Shown here: positions 8,096 through 16,551 of the stretch, in pieces
How positions within the stretch are numbered: the first letter of the stretch is position 1
Layout: the number at the start of each line of letters is the position of its first letter
Assembly: GCF_042663225.1 (NCBI RefSeq)
Contig: NZ_JBHTAA010000001.1
Span: forward strand, 806,001-870,000
Source: Haloferax namakaokahaiae
Lineage (GTDB): Archaea; Halobacteriota; Halobacteria; Halobacteriales; Haloferacaceae
Length of the DNA: 64,000 nucleotides
Direction: 5' to 3'
Position numbers and translations under genes: made by a program
The notes under the pieces: model-generated
Told to the model about the DNA's origin: nothing
Databases searched by the model: none
Seen by the model: only the letters and a program-made list of their open reading frames with translations

Positions 8096-10729
8096 ATGAA
8101 CGCGGACGCCCCGAGCACAGCGGTCTACGGCGCACCCGAGGAGATGCTGGCGGTGCGCGAGGACCTGACCCCGATGCTCTCGCAGTACGCCGACTGCTGT
8201 GAGAGCCACGACGACGCGCTCGTGCTCTTTCAGGTCGGCGACTTCTACGAGGCTTTCTGCGGCGCGGCCGAGACGGTGGCACGAACCTGCGAGGTGACGC
8301 TCACGAAACGCGAGGATTCGACCGGGACGTGGCCGATGGCCGGCATCCCCATCGACAACGCCGCGGGCTACATCGAACGTCTGCTCGACGCCGGCTATCG
8401 CGTCGCCCTCGCCGAACAGGTCGAAGACACGTCCGAGGCATCGGGACTCGTGGACCGGGCGGTCACGCAGCTCATCACACCCGGCACCGTCGTAGACGAA
8501 GAACTCCTCGAAGCAGGCCGAGCGACCTACCTCGGCGCGGTGGCCCGCGACGGCGACACGTACGGTCTCGCCGTCGTTGACGTTTCGACCGGCGAGTGTC
8601 TCGTCACCGGCGCGGACCGCGCGCTCGCACTCGAAGAACTCGAACGCCTCGCCCCGGCCGAACTCGTCGTCGGCCCGGATTGCGACCTCCCGATTCTCTC
8701 GTTCGACCCGATGGTCACGCCGTTCGACGCGTCGGCGTTCGACCTCGACTCGGCGCGCGAGACGCTCTCGTCCTACACGACCCAACCCGACGCAATCGTC
8801 GAGTCGGAGGCCGAACTCAGCGCGGCGGGCGCGCTCCTCGCCTACGCCGAGTACGCCCACGGCGAGGAGAAGTTGGAGTACGTCTCGCGTCTCACGCGCT
8901 TCGACCCCCGCGAATTTCTGCAACTCGACGCGACGGCGCTTCGAAGCCTCGAACTCTTCGAATCCCGGAGCGTTCGCGCCGGCAGCACGCTTCTCGACGT
9001 GCTCGACGAGACGGCCTGTGCGCTCGGCCGCCGCAGATTAGAGGCGTGGCTTCGCCGCCCGCTGGTCGAGCGCGAGGACATCGAGCGCCGACTCGACGCA
9101 GTTGCCGAACTCACCGACGACGCGCTCCTCCGCGACGACCTGAACCAACACCTCTCGGCCGTCTATGACCTCGAACGACTCGTCACACGCATCTCTCGGG
9201 AACGCGCCAACGCCCGCGACCTGCGCTCGCTGAAAGCCACGCTCGACCGCGTCCCCGAACTCACCGACGCCCTCGCCGATGCAGAGTCAGACCTCCTCCG
9301 GTCGGTTCGCGCCGACTTGGACGAACTCGAAGACGTGCGCGAACTCGTCGGCGACGCCATCGTCGGCGACCCGCCACAGGAGATTACCGAGGGCGGCGTC
9401 ATCGCCGACGGCTTCGACAGCGAACTCGACTCAGTTCGCTCGACTGCGACCGACGGCAAAGAATGGGTCTCGAACCTCGAAGCCCACGAGCAGGAGCGAA
9501 CCGGCATCGACTCGCTCGAAGTCGGATACAACCAGGTCCACGGCTACTACATCGAGGTGACGAACCCGAACCTCGACCGCGTCCCCGAGGAGTACGTCCG
9601 CCGGCAGACGCTCAAAAATTCAGAGCGATTCTACACGCCCGAACTCAAAGAGCGCGAGGACGAGATTCTGCGCGCCTCCGACCGCGCCGACGCCCTCGAA
9701 TACGACCTCTTCTGCGAGGTCCGCCGCGACGTGGCCGCCGAGAGCGAGCGAATTCAGGGCGTGGCGGGCGCGCTCGCCGTCCTCGACGTGCTTCGGACGC
9801 TGGCCGACGTCGCAGTCGCTAACGACTACGCCCGACCGGAGTTCGGAAGTGAGAACATCGACATCGACGCCGGGCGGCACCCCGTGGTCGAACGGGCCCA
9901 GTCGGAGTTCGTCCCCAACCCGGCGTCGCTCCCCCGCGGGTCGATTGCACTCATCACCGGGCCGAACATGTCCGGCAAATCGACCTACATGCGACAGGTC
10001 GCGCTCGTCGTCGTCCTCGCGCAGGTCGGCAGTTTCGTCCCGGCCCGGAGCGCCCGCCTCCCCGTCATCGACCGCATCTTCACGCGAATCGGTGCCTCCG
10101 ACGACATCGCGGGCGGGCAATCGACGTTCATGCGCGAGATGAGCGAACTCACCGAGATTCTGCACAACGCGACGGAGGACTCGCTCGTCCTCTTGGACGA
10201 AGTCGGCCGCGGCACCTCGACCACCGACGGACTCGCCATCGCCCGCGCCGCGACCGAGTTCCTGCACGACGACGTGGGGGCGACCACCCTCTTTGCGACT
10301 CACTATCACGACCTGACCGAAATCGCGGGCGAGTACGAGGGCGTGTTCAACCTGCATTTCACCGCCACGCAGACGGAGGGCGAGGTGACGTTCCTCCACA
10401 GCGTCGCCGACGGTCCTTCCTCTTCTTCCTACGGCGTCGAAGTCGCCCAACTCGCGGGCGTCCCGCACTCTGTCGTTGACCGGGCACGAACACTGGTCTC
10501 GGATGGGGCCACAGAGAACGATTCGAGGACCGACGAGCGAGAGACAGCGACGAGAGAGACGCTCGACGCCTACATCGACGGGTTGGAGAACGGCCACGAG
10601 GAGTCCGAAGACTCGACAACTGCCGACCAGCAAGTCGTCGCCGACGAACTTCTCGCCGCCGACCTCGCTTCGACCACACCGCTCGAAGCGCTGAACCTTC
10701 TCTCCGAACTGCAGAACCGACTGAAATGA
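8096..10729 (+). CDS. mutS: DNA mismatch repair protein MutS
   Basis: 877 aa. Domain I carries the mismatch-probing motif in VGDFYEAF. The connector, lever and clamp regions follow. The ATPase has Walker A (TGPNMSGKSTYMRQ, about residues 621-634), Walker B (SLVLLDEVGRGTSTTDGLA) and the conserved ATHYHDLTE. It recognises base-base mismatches and small loops and signals to MutL. The stop overlaps the mutL start (ATGA), so the two are almost certainly cotranscribed and coupled. Length is normal for bacterial-type MutS; haloarchaea are among the archaea that carry this system. Confidence 0.97.
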   Translation: MNADAPSTAVYGAPEEMLAVREDLTPMLSQYADCCESHDDALVLFQVGDFYEAFCGAAETVARTCEVTLTKREDSTGTWPMAGIPIDNAAGYIERLLDAGYRVALAEQVEDTSEASGLVDRAVTQLITPGTVVDEELLEAGRATYLGAVARDGDTYGLAVVDVSTGECLVTGADRALALEELERLAPAELVVGPDCDLPILSFDPMVTPFDASAFDLDSARETLSSYTTQPDAIVESEAELSAAGALLAYAEYAHGEEKLEYVSRLTRFDPREFLQLDATALRSLELFESRSVRAGSTLLDVLDETACALGRRRLEAWLRRPLVEREDIERRLDAVAELTDDALLRDDLNQHLSAVYDLERLVTRISRERANARDLRSLKATLDRVPELTDALADAESDLLRSVRADLDELEDVRELVGDAIVGDPPQEITEGGVIADGFDSELDSVRSTATDGKEWVSNLEAHEQERTGIDSLEVGYNQVHGYYIEVTNPNLDRVPEEYVRRQTLKNSERFYTPELKEREDEILRASDRADALEYDLFCEVRRDVAAESERIQGVAGALAVLDVLRTLADVAVANDYARPEFGSENIDIDAGRHPVVERAQSEFVPNPASLPRGSIALITGPNMSGKSTYMRQVALVVVLAQVGSFVPARSARLPVIDRIFTRIGASDDIAGGQSTFMREMSELTEILHNATEDSLVLLDEVGRGTSTTDGLAIARAATEFLHDDVGATTLFATHYHDLTEIAGEYEGVFNLHFTATQTEGEVTFLHSVADGPSSSSYGVEVAQLAGVPHSVVDRARTLVSDGATENDSRTDERETATRETLDAYIDGLENGHEESEDSTTADQQVVADELLAADLASTTPLEALNLLSELQNRLK

Positions 10730-12378
10730 TTCGCACACTCGACGCGGAGACGCGGGCCAAAATCGCCGCCGGCGAGGTGGTCGCACGCCCCGCGAGCGTC
10801 GTCATCGAACTCCTCGAAAACGCCCTCGACGCGGGCGCGGAGACGATACAGATAGCCGTCGATGGCGGCGGGACCGAGCGAATCCGCGTCGTGGACGACG
10901 GCCGTGGAATGAGCGAGGCGGACGCGACGCTCGCCGTCGAGCGACACACGACGAGCAAACTGTCCGACGCCGACGAGTTGGAGATGGTCGAGACGCTCGG
11001 CTTCCGGGGCGAAGCACTCCCGAGCATCGCGGCCGTCGCCCGCCTCGACCTGACGACGAACGACGGCGGCGAACGCGGCACGCGCGTTGTGGTCGAACGC
11101 GGCGACAAGACCGTCTCGCCCGCCGGACGCGGACGCGGAACGACGGTCGAAGTCACCGGTCTGTTCGCCGAACGACCCGCCCGGAAGAAGGCGCTCGCGG
11201 CGGCCGAAACCGAGTTCGCGCGTATCACGAGCATCGTCACTCGCTACGCGCTCTGCCGGCCCGACGTTCGGTTCGTCCTCCGGCACGACGACCGTCAGAC
11301 GCTCTCGACGCCGGGCAGCGGCGATTTTATCGCGGCGATGCTGGCCTGTTACGGCCGCGATGCCGCCGGGCAGGCATCGACGTTCGACGCCACACAGGTC
11401 GTCTCCGTCGGCGACGAACGCGCGGAGATTCGCGTCGATGGCGTCCTCTGCCACCCCGCAATCAGTCGCGCGCGGCGCGACCACGTCCACGTCTCCGTGA
11501 ATGGGCGTGCACTCGCCGAACCGCGGATTCGGCGGGCAGTCTCCGATGGCTACGGGACGCTCCTCCCCGATGGCCGGGAACCCGTCGCCGTCGTCCGACT
11601 CGCGCTGCCGCCAGCGTGGGTTGACCATAACGTGCACCCCGCGAAAGACGAAGTCGGCTTCCGCGACCCGCAAGCGGTCGCAGAGACCGTCGAATCGGCG
11701 GTTCGAGACGCGCTCTCGACCGCTGACTTGGCTCGGAGCGCCGACCTCGCCATGGACCTCGACTCGTCTCTTTCTGCCCGCGGCGAAGAGTCGGTCTTCG
11801 ACGACGTGGCCGTCATCGGTCGATTCCGCGACCTCTACGTCCTCTGCGAGGCGGGCGACGAGTTGCTTATCATCGACCAGCACGCCGCCCACGAGCGGGT
11901 GAACTACGAGCGACTTCTGGAGGCCGTGGCCGACGCCGGTATCGACTCAGTGGAGGTAGAACCACCCGCGCGAATCCGACTCTCCGCACCCGAAGCGGCG
12001 CTCTTCGAGGCGAATCGAGAGGCGGTCGAGAGATTGGGATTCTCGGTCACGGCGGCCGGGTCTGGGACCTATCGCGTCGAGGCGGTGCCCGCGCCGCTCG
12101 GACGGGCGTTCTCGCCGACGGCACTCGTGGACGCGATTGCCGACGTGGCCGCAGGCGACGTGAGCGACCCACGGGACGAGTTACTGAAAGACCTCGCGTG
12201 CCATCCCTCTATCAAGGCCGGCGACGCGTTGACCGACGAGGAAGCGAAGCGACTGGTCGAACGACTCGGTGCATGTGAGACGCCGTACAGTTGCCCGCAC
12301 GGCCGACCGACCGTCTTAGCGCTCGACGAAGACGCGTTCGTTCGCGGGTTCGGCAGGCGGAGTGGACGGCGCGGGTAA
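10726..12378 (+). CDS. mutL: DNA mismatch repair endonuclease MutL
   Basis: 550 aa GHKL ATPase: motif I ELLENALDAGA, motif II DDGRGM, motif III GFRGEALPSI. The C-terminal dimerisation domain holds the metal-binding nuclease motif DQHA-x2-E-x4-E (DQHAAHERVNYE, about residue 385) and the later CPHGRP motif. This points to a nicking MutL (as in most bacteria and eukaryotes) rather than the E. coli type. That fits a genome using strand nicking instead of MutH/Dam, which is an inference. The gene follows mutS with a 4-nt overlap. Confidence 0.96.
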   Translation: MIRTLDAETRAKIAAGEVVARPASVVIELLENALDAGAETIQIAVDGGGTERIRVVDDGRGMSEADATLAVERHTTSKLSDADELEMVETLGFRGEALPSIAAVARLDLTTNDGGERGTRVVVERGDKTVSPAGRGRGTTVEVTGLFAERPARKKALAAAETEFARITSIVTRYALCRPDVRFVLRHDDRQTLSTPGSGDFIAAMLACYGRDAAGQASTFDATQVVSVGDERAEIRVDGVLCHPAISRARRDHVHVSVNGRALAEPRIRRAVSDGYGTLLPDGREPVAVVRLALPPAWVDHNVHPAKDEVGFRDPQAVAETVESAVRDALSTADLARSADLAMDLDSSLSARGEESVFDDVAVIGRFRDLYVLCEAGDELLIIDQHAAHERVNYERLLEAVADAGIDSVEVEPPARIRLSAPEAALFEANREAVERLGFSVTAAGSGTYRVEAVPAPLGRAFSPTALVDAIADVAAGDVSDPRDELLKDLACHPSIKAGDALTDEEAKRLVERLGACETPYSCPHGRPTVLALDEDAFVRGFGRRSGRRG

Positions 12379-12380
12379 CC

Positions 12381-12599
12381 TCACCACGACTTACAGTCGT
12401 CGCAGACGTACTCGTCGTCGTCGAGCCATCGCTTTTGCACTGCGGTTCCACACCGCGGACAGGCGGTCGCCTCGGGCGTCCAGCGGTATGTGGCGAGCGT
12501 GTCGATTTCGGGCGAGTCGTCGTCTGGTTCGACACGCTCGTCTCGGTCTTCCGTGTCCGCCTCGTCGCCGTCGAAGTCGTCGAGCGAGAAGTTCGCCAT
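12381..12599 (-). CDS. Small zinc-ribbon protein
   Basis: 72 aa from the ATG at 12599 (the frame is open further upstream). The N-terminal half is very acidic. The C-terminal half has a zinc-ribbon knuckle pair, CPRCG and CDDC, spaced about 20 residues apart, ending KSW. Many haloarchaeal proteins of this size are predicted to bind nucleic acid or protein partners, but the function is unknown. It converges with mutL, leaving two bases between the stops. Confidence 0.72.
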   Translation of the reverse strand: MANFSLDDFDGDEADTEDRDERVEPDDDSPEIDTLATYRWTPEATACPRCGTAVQKRWLDDDEYVCDDCKSW

Positions 12600-12689
12600 C
12601 AGGTTCGAATCGCGTGTGCGAGGGCTTAGCCGTGGCGCACGCCGTGCGAAACCCACACAATCATTAGCCCCCGTTACCGAGAGTCGCGT

Positions 12690-12932
12690 ATGGCTACGTT
12701 CACGGATTTCCTCGTGGCGCTCGTTCAGAGTATCATCGACCTGACGGTCGCGTTCGCAGACGTCGCGCTGAGCGACCCACTCTCGACGATTAGCTTCCTC
12801 TTCGGAAACCTCTTCATCATCGCCTCGGTCGGGGCGCTCGTCTACCTCGTCCTCGGAGCGCTCGTCTCCGAACTCGTCGTCACGACCGGTGCGGACCGTC
12901 GGTCGCAGCGTAAGCCCGCGCAGCGAGAGTAA
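12690..12932 (+). CDS. Small membrane protein
   Basis: 80 aa with a hydrophobic N-terminal half and a strong membrane helix in residues about 38-65, ending in a basic tail (RRSQRKPAQRE). Function is unknown. Its last 53 nt overlap the end of the convergent F420-dependent oxidoreductase gene. Either both C-termini are genuine or the protein is shorter in vivo. No homology to a named family was recognised. Confidence 0.62.
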   Translation: MATFTDFLVALVQSIIDLTVAFADVALSDPLSTISFLFGNLFIIASVGALVYLVLGALVSELVVTTGADRRSQRKPAQRE

Positions 12933-13872
12933 TCGCTTCTTCTACGTCGGGTCCGAGCGGCGACCCGACGACTAATCCGTCCGCGTGTTCGAGCACCGCG
13001 GCCATTCGCTCGGTGACTTCCTCGGGCGTCCCGGCCATCGAGAAGGCGTCTATCATCGCCGGTGTGACGAGACCGAACGCTTCCGAGAACTCGCCCGCCG
13101 AGATGCAGTCGCCAATCTCTGCGGCGCGCTCGCTGTCGATGCCGTGTCTGTCGAGGACCGGCGGGGCCGCCCCGGCGGTGATGAACGCGACCGGCGGGCG
13201 GGCGGCCTCGCGGGCGGCGTCGGCGTCTTCGGAGATGGAGACGCTGGCGTAGGCCGCGAGCGTGAACTCGCCGCGCGAGTCTGGTCGGTCCTCGCGGCCG
13301 ATATCGACCTGTTCGCGCGCCCACGCGAGGTCGTCGGGGTGCGACCCGTTGAACAGCAGGCCGTCAGCGTGCTTGCCGGCCATGCGGCACATGTGCGGGC
13401 CTTCGCCGCCGACGTAGACGGGAATCTCGCCGGGCACGTCGAAGTTGAGACCGGCGTCGTGGGCTTCGAACGTTCCCTCGTGGGTGACGCGCTCGCCGTC
13501 CCACAGGTCCTGGGCGACTTTGAACGCCTCCAAGACCGAGCGAAGGCCGCGTTCGTCTTCGAGACCGAGGTTTCTGAGCGTAGATGGGTCGCCCGGCCCG
13601 ATACCGAGCAGGCCGCGGCCGCCCGAGGCCTCGGCGACGGTTGCCACTTTGCCCGCCAGCGTGACGGGGTGCATCTCGTAGGGGTTGACGACGCCGGGAC
13701 CGAGGCGGATGTCGTCGGTCTCGGCGGCGAGTCGCGCGAGGACCGCGAAGGGGTCGCGGTTGTTGTAGTGACAGGAGACGAACAACGAGTCGTAGCCCGC
13801 GTCTTCTGCCTGCGTTCCCAGTGCAACGAGGTCGTCTACCGGGTGTTCCGGCGTGAGTTCGAGTCCGAACAT
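12880..13872 (-). CDS. mer: F420-dependent LLM-class oxidoreductase, Mer-like methylene-tetrahydromethanopterin reductase
   Basis: 330 aa from the ATG at 13872. The luciferase-like TIM-barrel features include the N-terminal MFGLELTPE, a LFVSCHYNNRDPF segment, LGPGVVNPY, and GRGLLGIGPGD with its glycine-rich F420-phosphate region. It resembles archaeal Mer, which reduces methylene- to methyl-pterin with F420H2. In a non-methanogen it probably serves C1 or folate metabolism, or another F420 hydride transfer. Its ATG overlaps the cofE stop by one base (TAATG), tying the enzyme to F420 maturation. The exact substrate is not proven by sequence. Confidence 0.82.
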   Translation of the reverse strand: MFGLELTPEHPVDDLVALGTQAEDAGYDSLFVSCHYNNRDPFAVLARLAAETDDIRLGPGVVNPYEMHPVTLAGKVATVAEASGGRGLLGIGPGDPSTLRNLGLEDERGLRSVLEAFKVAQDLWDGERVTHEGTFEAHDAGLNFDVPGEIPVYVGGEGPHMCRMAGKHADGLLFNGSHPDDLAWAREQVDIGREDRPDSRGEFTLAAYASVSISEDADAAREAARPPVAFITAGAAPPVLDRHGIDSERAAEIGDCISAGEFSEAFGLVTPAMIDAFSMAGTPEEVTERMAAVLEHADGLVVGSPLGPDVEEAITLAARAYAATDGPHRS

Positions 13873-14627
13873 TATGGGTCGTACCTCCAGTTTCTGAGTG
13901 CCTGTCTGACGAAGTCGCCCTCCACGTCGCGGAAGTGGGCGTCGCTCTCGCCGTGGTCGCCCCACTCGAAGTCGCGGACGACGACGATTGGGGTACCGTC
14001 TGCGCCTTCTCCCTGAAGAAGGTTCGCCGCGGCGGCGAGTTCGTCCACGACGCTCTCGACGGTGACGCCGAGTTCGCGGCCGTCGCGGTCGGGTTCGCCG
14101 CGCCAGTCTCGCGCGGGAGCCATCCCGGCCCAGCCGATGGCGACACCGCGCTGGCCGTGTCGGAACGGACGCCCGCACGTGTCGGTGACGACGACGCGGT
14201 CGGCGTCGATTCCGGCGCGGATGCGCTCGGCCGACTCGCTCGGGCGTTTCGGGAGCAAGAGCAAATCGTGGTCGGCGACGTTCGAGCGGTCGATGCCGGC
14301 GTTGACGCCGACGTGGCCGAATCGCGTCTCGGTCAGGAGAAACGGTTCCTCCATCACGAGTTCGACGCTCTCTTCGAGGACGGCCTGTGCGAACCGCGGG
14401 TCTTTCTCGTCGCCGGTCAACTCCGAGAGGCGACCTGCGAGTTCGCGGGCGCGCGGTCCGGCGGGGAAGTCGGAGAGGTCGAACAGCCGACCTTCCGCTT
14501 TCGAGACGACGGTCGAAGCCACGCAGACCACGTCGCCGGGGCGCAACTCGACGCGTTCCGAGACGATGGCCGCGAGGTCGTCGCCCTCGCGTATCTCGGG
14601 GACGTCGGGGACCGGAAACAGCTTCAT
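13872..14627 (-). CDS. cofE: Coenzyme F420-0:L-glutamate ligase CofE
   Basis: 251 aa from the ATG at 14627, which starts the conserved MKLFPVPDVPEIREGDDLA. CofE adds glutamates to F420-0 using GTP. Family motifs seen are the GDVVCVASTVVSKAEGR segment, TRFGHVGVNAGID, and DTCGRPFRHGQRGVAIG. The gene precedes the mer-like reductase with a one-base overlap, forming a cofactor-plus-user operon. The frame is open upstream to 14705, but that extension has no conserved content. Confidence 0.94.
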   Translation of the reverse strand: MKLFPVPDVPEIREGDDLAAIVSERVELRPGDVVCVASTVVSKAEGRLFDLSDFPAGPRARELAGRLSELTGDEKDPRFAQAVLEESVELVMEEPFLLTETRFGHVGVNAGIDRSNVADHDLLLLPKRPSESAERIRAGIDADRVVVTDTCGRPFRHGQRGVAIGWAGMAPARDWRGEPDRDGRELGVTVESVVDELAAAANLLQGEGADGTPIVVVRDFEWGDHGESDAHFRDVEGDFVRQALRNWRYDP

Positions 14628-14704
14628 AGAGTGGGAGAAGCATAGCGCCCCCAAAAACAACGGGGTGCTGGCGAACCGGGCCGGTATCGCCAGCGGGGAG
14701 TGCA

Positions 14705-14746
14705 AGTGAATCAGACAGCAGCGAGTCAGACGGCAGTGAGTCAGGC
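14705..14746. repeat. 15-bp tandem repeat, about 2.8 copies
   Basis: Units AGTGAATCAGACAGC, AGCGAGTCAGACGGC and a partial AGTGAGTCAGGC lie head to tail. They sit in the 113-nt spacer between the phosphoesterase stop and the cofE start. The last partial unit contains the phosphoesterase stop codon. Confidence 0.85.
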
Positions 14747-15241
14747 TTCGCCGTTCGAGACGACCTCGACCGAGAGCGTTCCGTCCACGATGTCGCCTAT
14801 CATCATCGTCGAGGCGTCGCCCACGTTTGCGCCGGTCGCACTGCCCGGATTGAGGACGCGCACGTCGTCCCGCGTCTCGTCTACGATGTCGTGGATGTGC
14901 CCGCAGATGCCGATAGCAGTGTTGCCCGCGGACCCCCGAACCATGTCGGCGACGCGTTCGACGTAGCCGGTTCTCGGCCCCGTGCCGTGGGTGACGACGA
15001 ACGTGAGACCGCCCGCTTCGACCACCTCGACGGTCGGTAGGTCCACGTCGTCCGAGTCCATGTTACCGCGGACGCCGACGAACTCCGCCGAAATCTCTCG
15101 GATGTGGTCGAGCGTCTCTGGAGAATCGAAATCACCCGCGTGGATGACTAGATCAGCATTCTGGATGTGGTCTTCCACCCACGAGGGAATGGAGTCCACT
15201 CGCCCCGGAACGTGTGTGTCGCTCAGGATAGCGAGCTTCAT
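14741..15241 (-). CDS. YfcE/MJ0936-type metallophosphoesterase
   Basis: 166 aa from the ATG at 15241. All calcineurin-like metal motifs are present: LSDTHVP, HAGDFDS, VRGNMDS, VTHGTG and GHIHD. Members of this small single-domain family hydrolyse phosphodiesters such as bis-pNPP or 2',3'-cyclic nucleotides with Mn2+ or Ni2+. The natural substrate is unknown. The frame continues upstream to 15289 but the added residues have no family features. It diverges from the Nudix-eIF2B gene across 50 nt. Confidence 0.92.
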   Translation of the reverse strand: MKLAILSDTHVPGRVDSIPSWVEDHIQNADLVIHAGDFDSPETLDHIREISAEFVGVRGNMDSDDVDLPTVEVVEAGGLTFVVTHGTGPRTGYVERVADMVRGSAGNTAIGICGHIHDIVDETRDDVRVLNPGSATGANVGDASTMMIGDIVDGTLSVEVVSNGEA

Positions 15242-15291
15242 GGCCACATATACGCACCGAATGAGATAGTCGTTTTCCCGTCTGCACACGA

Positions 15292-16551
15292 ATGACGGCC
15301 ATGAACCACGTCGTAACGGCGTTTTGCCGACACGACGGGCGAATCCTCCTCGCCCGCCGGAGCGGAGACGCCGGAACCTACCCCGGACGGTGGGCCGGGA
15401 TTTCGGGCTACGTGGAGGGTTCGACTGACGACACCGAACCCGACGCCCGCCGCGAAGTCAGCGAAGAGACCGGCCTCACGAGCCTCGAACTCGTTCGCGC
15501 CGGCGACCCGCTCCACCTCGTCGATGGCGACGACGAGTGGATGGTCCACCCGTTTCTGTTCGACACCGAGACCCGCGACGTGCGCCCGAACGAGGAACTC
15601 GCGGCGACCGAGTGGGTCCATCCGACGGCCATCCGAGACCGAGCGACGGTCCCCGAACTGTGGGAGACGTATCGCCGGGTCGCGCCGACGCTCGAAACCG
15701 TGCAGACCGACGAGACGCACGGCGCTGCGTGGATTTCGATTCGTGCGCTGGAGGTGCTTCGAGACGGTGCCGCCGAAGCGAAATCGTGGGACACCGTGGC
15801 CGAACTCGCGGACGCACTCCGCGACGCGCGGCCGAGCATGGCCGCCGTCACCAACCGAATCAACCGCGTGATGGCGGAACCTGATGGGGACCCGAAAGCG
15901 GTCTGTCGCCGCGCCGAACGCGCAATCGACGCCGCCGTCGCCGCCGACAGAGAGGCCGCTGCTGTGGCCGTCGAACGACTCGAAACAGACGCCCCCGTCC
16001 AGCGCGTGGCGACGCTCTCCCGGTCGGGAACCGTACTAGCGACCCTTCGAGGTGCACGCCCGGCCGTGTTCATCTCCGAATCTCACCCCGGCGGCGAGGG
16101 AAAGGAAGTCGCCGAAGCGCTGGCCAACGACGGACTCGAAGTGACGCTCACGACGGACGCCGCGGGGCCGGGTCTAGTTCTCGATGGCGCGGTTGATGCC
16201 GTCCTCTTCGGTGCCGATTCGGTGCTCGCCACGGGCGACGTTGTGAACAAAGTCGGGAGCGTTCCGCTCGCGTTGGCCGCAGCGCGTGCATCGATTCCCG
16301 TCTACGCCGTCTGCGCCCGCGACAAGATACGCGGCGACGACACTTTCGTCGGGGAGGGCGGTGGGTCGCTCTCGTCCGCGGAAGGTGTGACGAGCGAGAA
16401 TCCAATTTTCGAAGTCGTTCCCGCCGACCTCGTGACTGGCGTGATTACCGAATGGGGCGTGCTCGATGCCGGCGAAATTGCGACCGTTGCGGCCGAACAC
16501 GCCGAACTCGGGGACTGGGCCGACGGAGACGACGGGAGTCGGAAGGGTTAG
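15292..16551 (+). CDS. Nudix hydrolase fused to eIF2B-like sugar-phosphate isomerase domain
   Basis: 419 aa. Residues 1-150 form a Nudix domain with the box GYVEGSTDDTEPDARREVSEETG split across about residues 40-62. Residues about 175-400 form an eIF2B-alpha/R15P-isomerase-like domain with the SESHPGGEGKE, VLFGADSVLATG, VNKVGSVPLALAA and VPVYAVCARDKI-type motifs. In archaea such eIF2B-like enzymes include ribose-1,5-bisphosphate isomerase of nucleotide salvage. A Nudix domain on the same chain could supply or clear a nucleotide-sugar or sugar-bisphosphate substrate; that is an inference. The ATG at 15301 is an alternative start. Confidence 0.88.
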   Translation: MTAMNHVVTAFCRHDGRILLARRSGDAGTYPGRWAGISGYVEGSTDDTEPDARREVSEETGLTSLELVRAGDPLHLVDGDDEWMVHPFLFDTETRDVRPNEELAATEWVHPTAIRDRATVPELWETYRRVAPTLETVQTDETHGAAWISIRALEVLRDGAAEAKSWDTVAELADALRDARPSMAAVTNRINRVMAEPDGDPKAVCRRAERAIDAAVAADREAAAVAVERLETDAPVQRVATLSRSGTVLATLRGARPAVFISESHPGGEGKEVAEALANDGLEVTLTTDAAGPGLVLDGAVDAVLFGADSVLATGDVVNKVGSVPLALAAARASIPVYAVCARDKIRGDDTFVGEGGGSLSSAEGVTSENPIFEVVPADLVTGVITEWGVLDAGEIATVAAEHAELGDWADGDDGSRKG

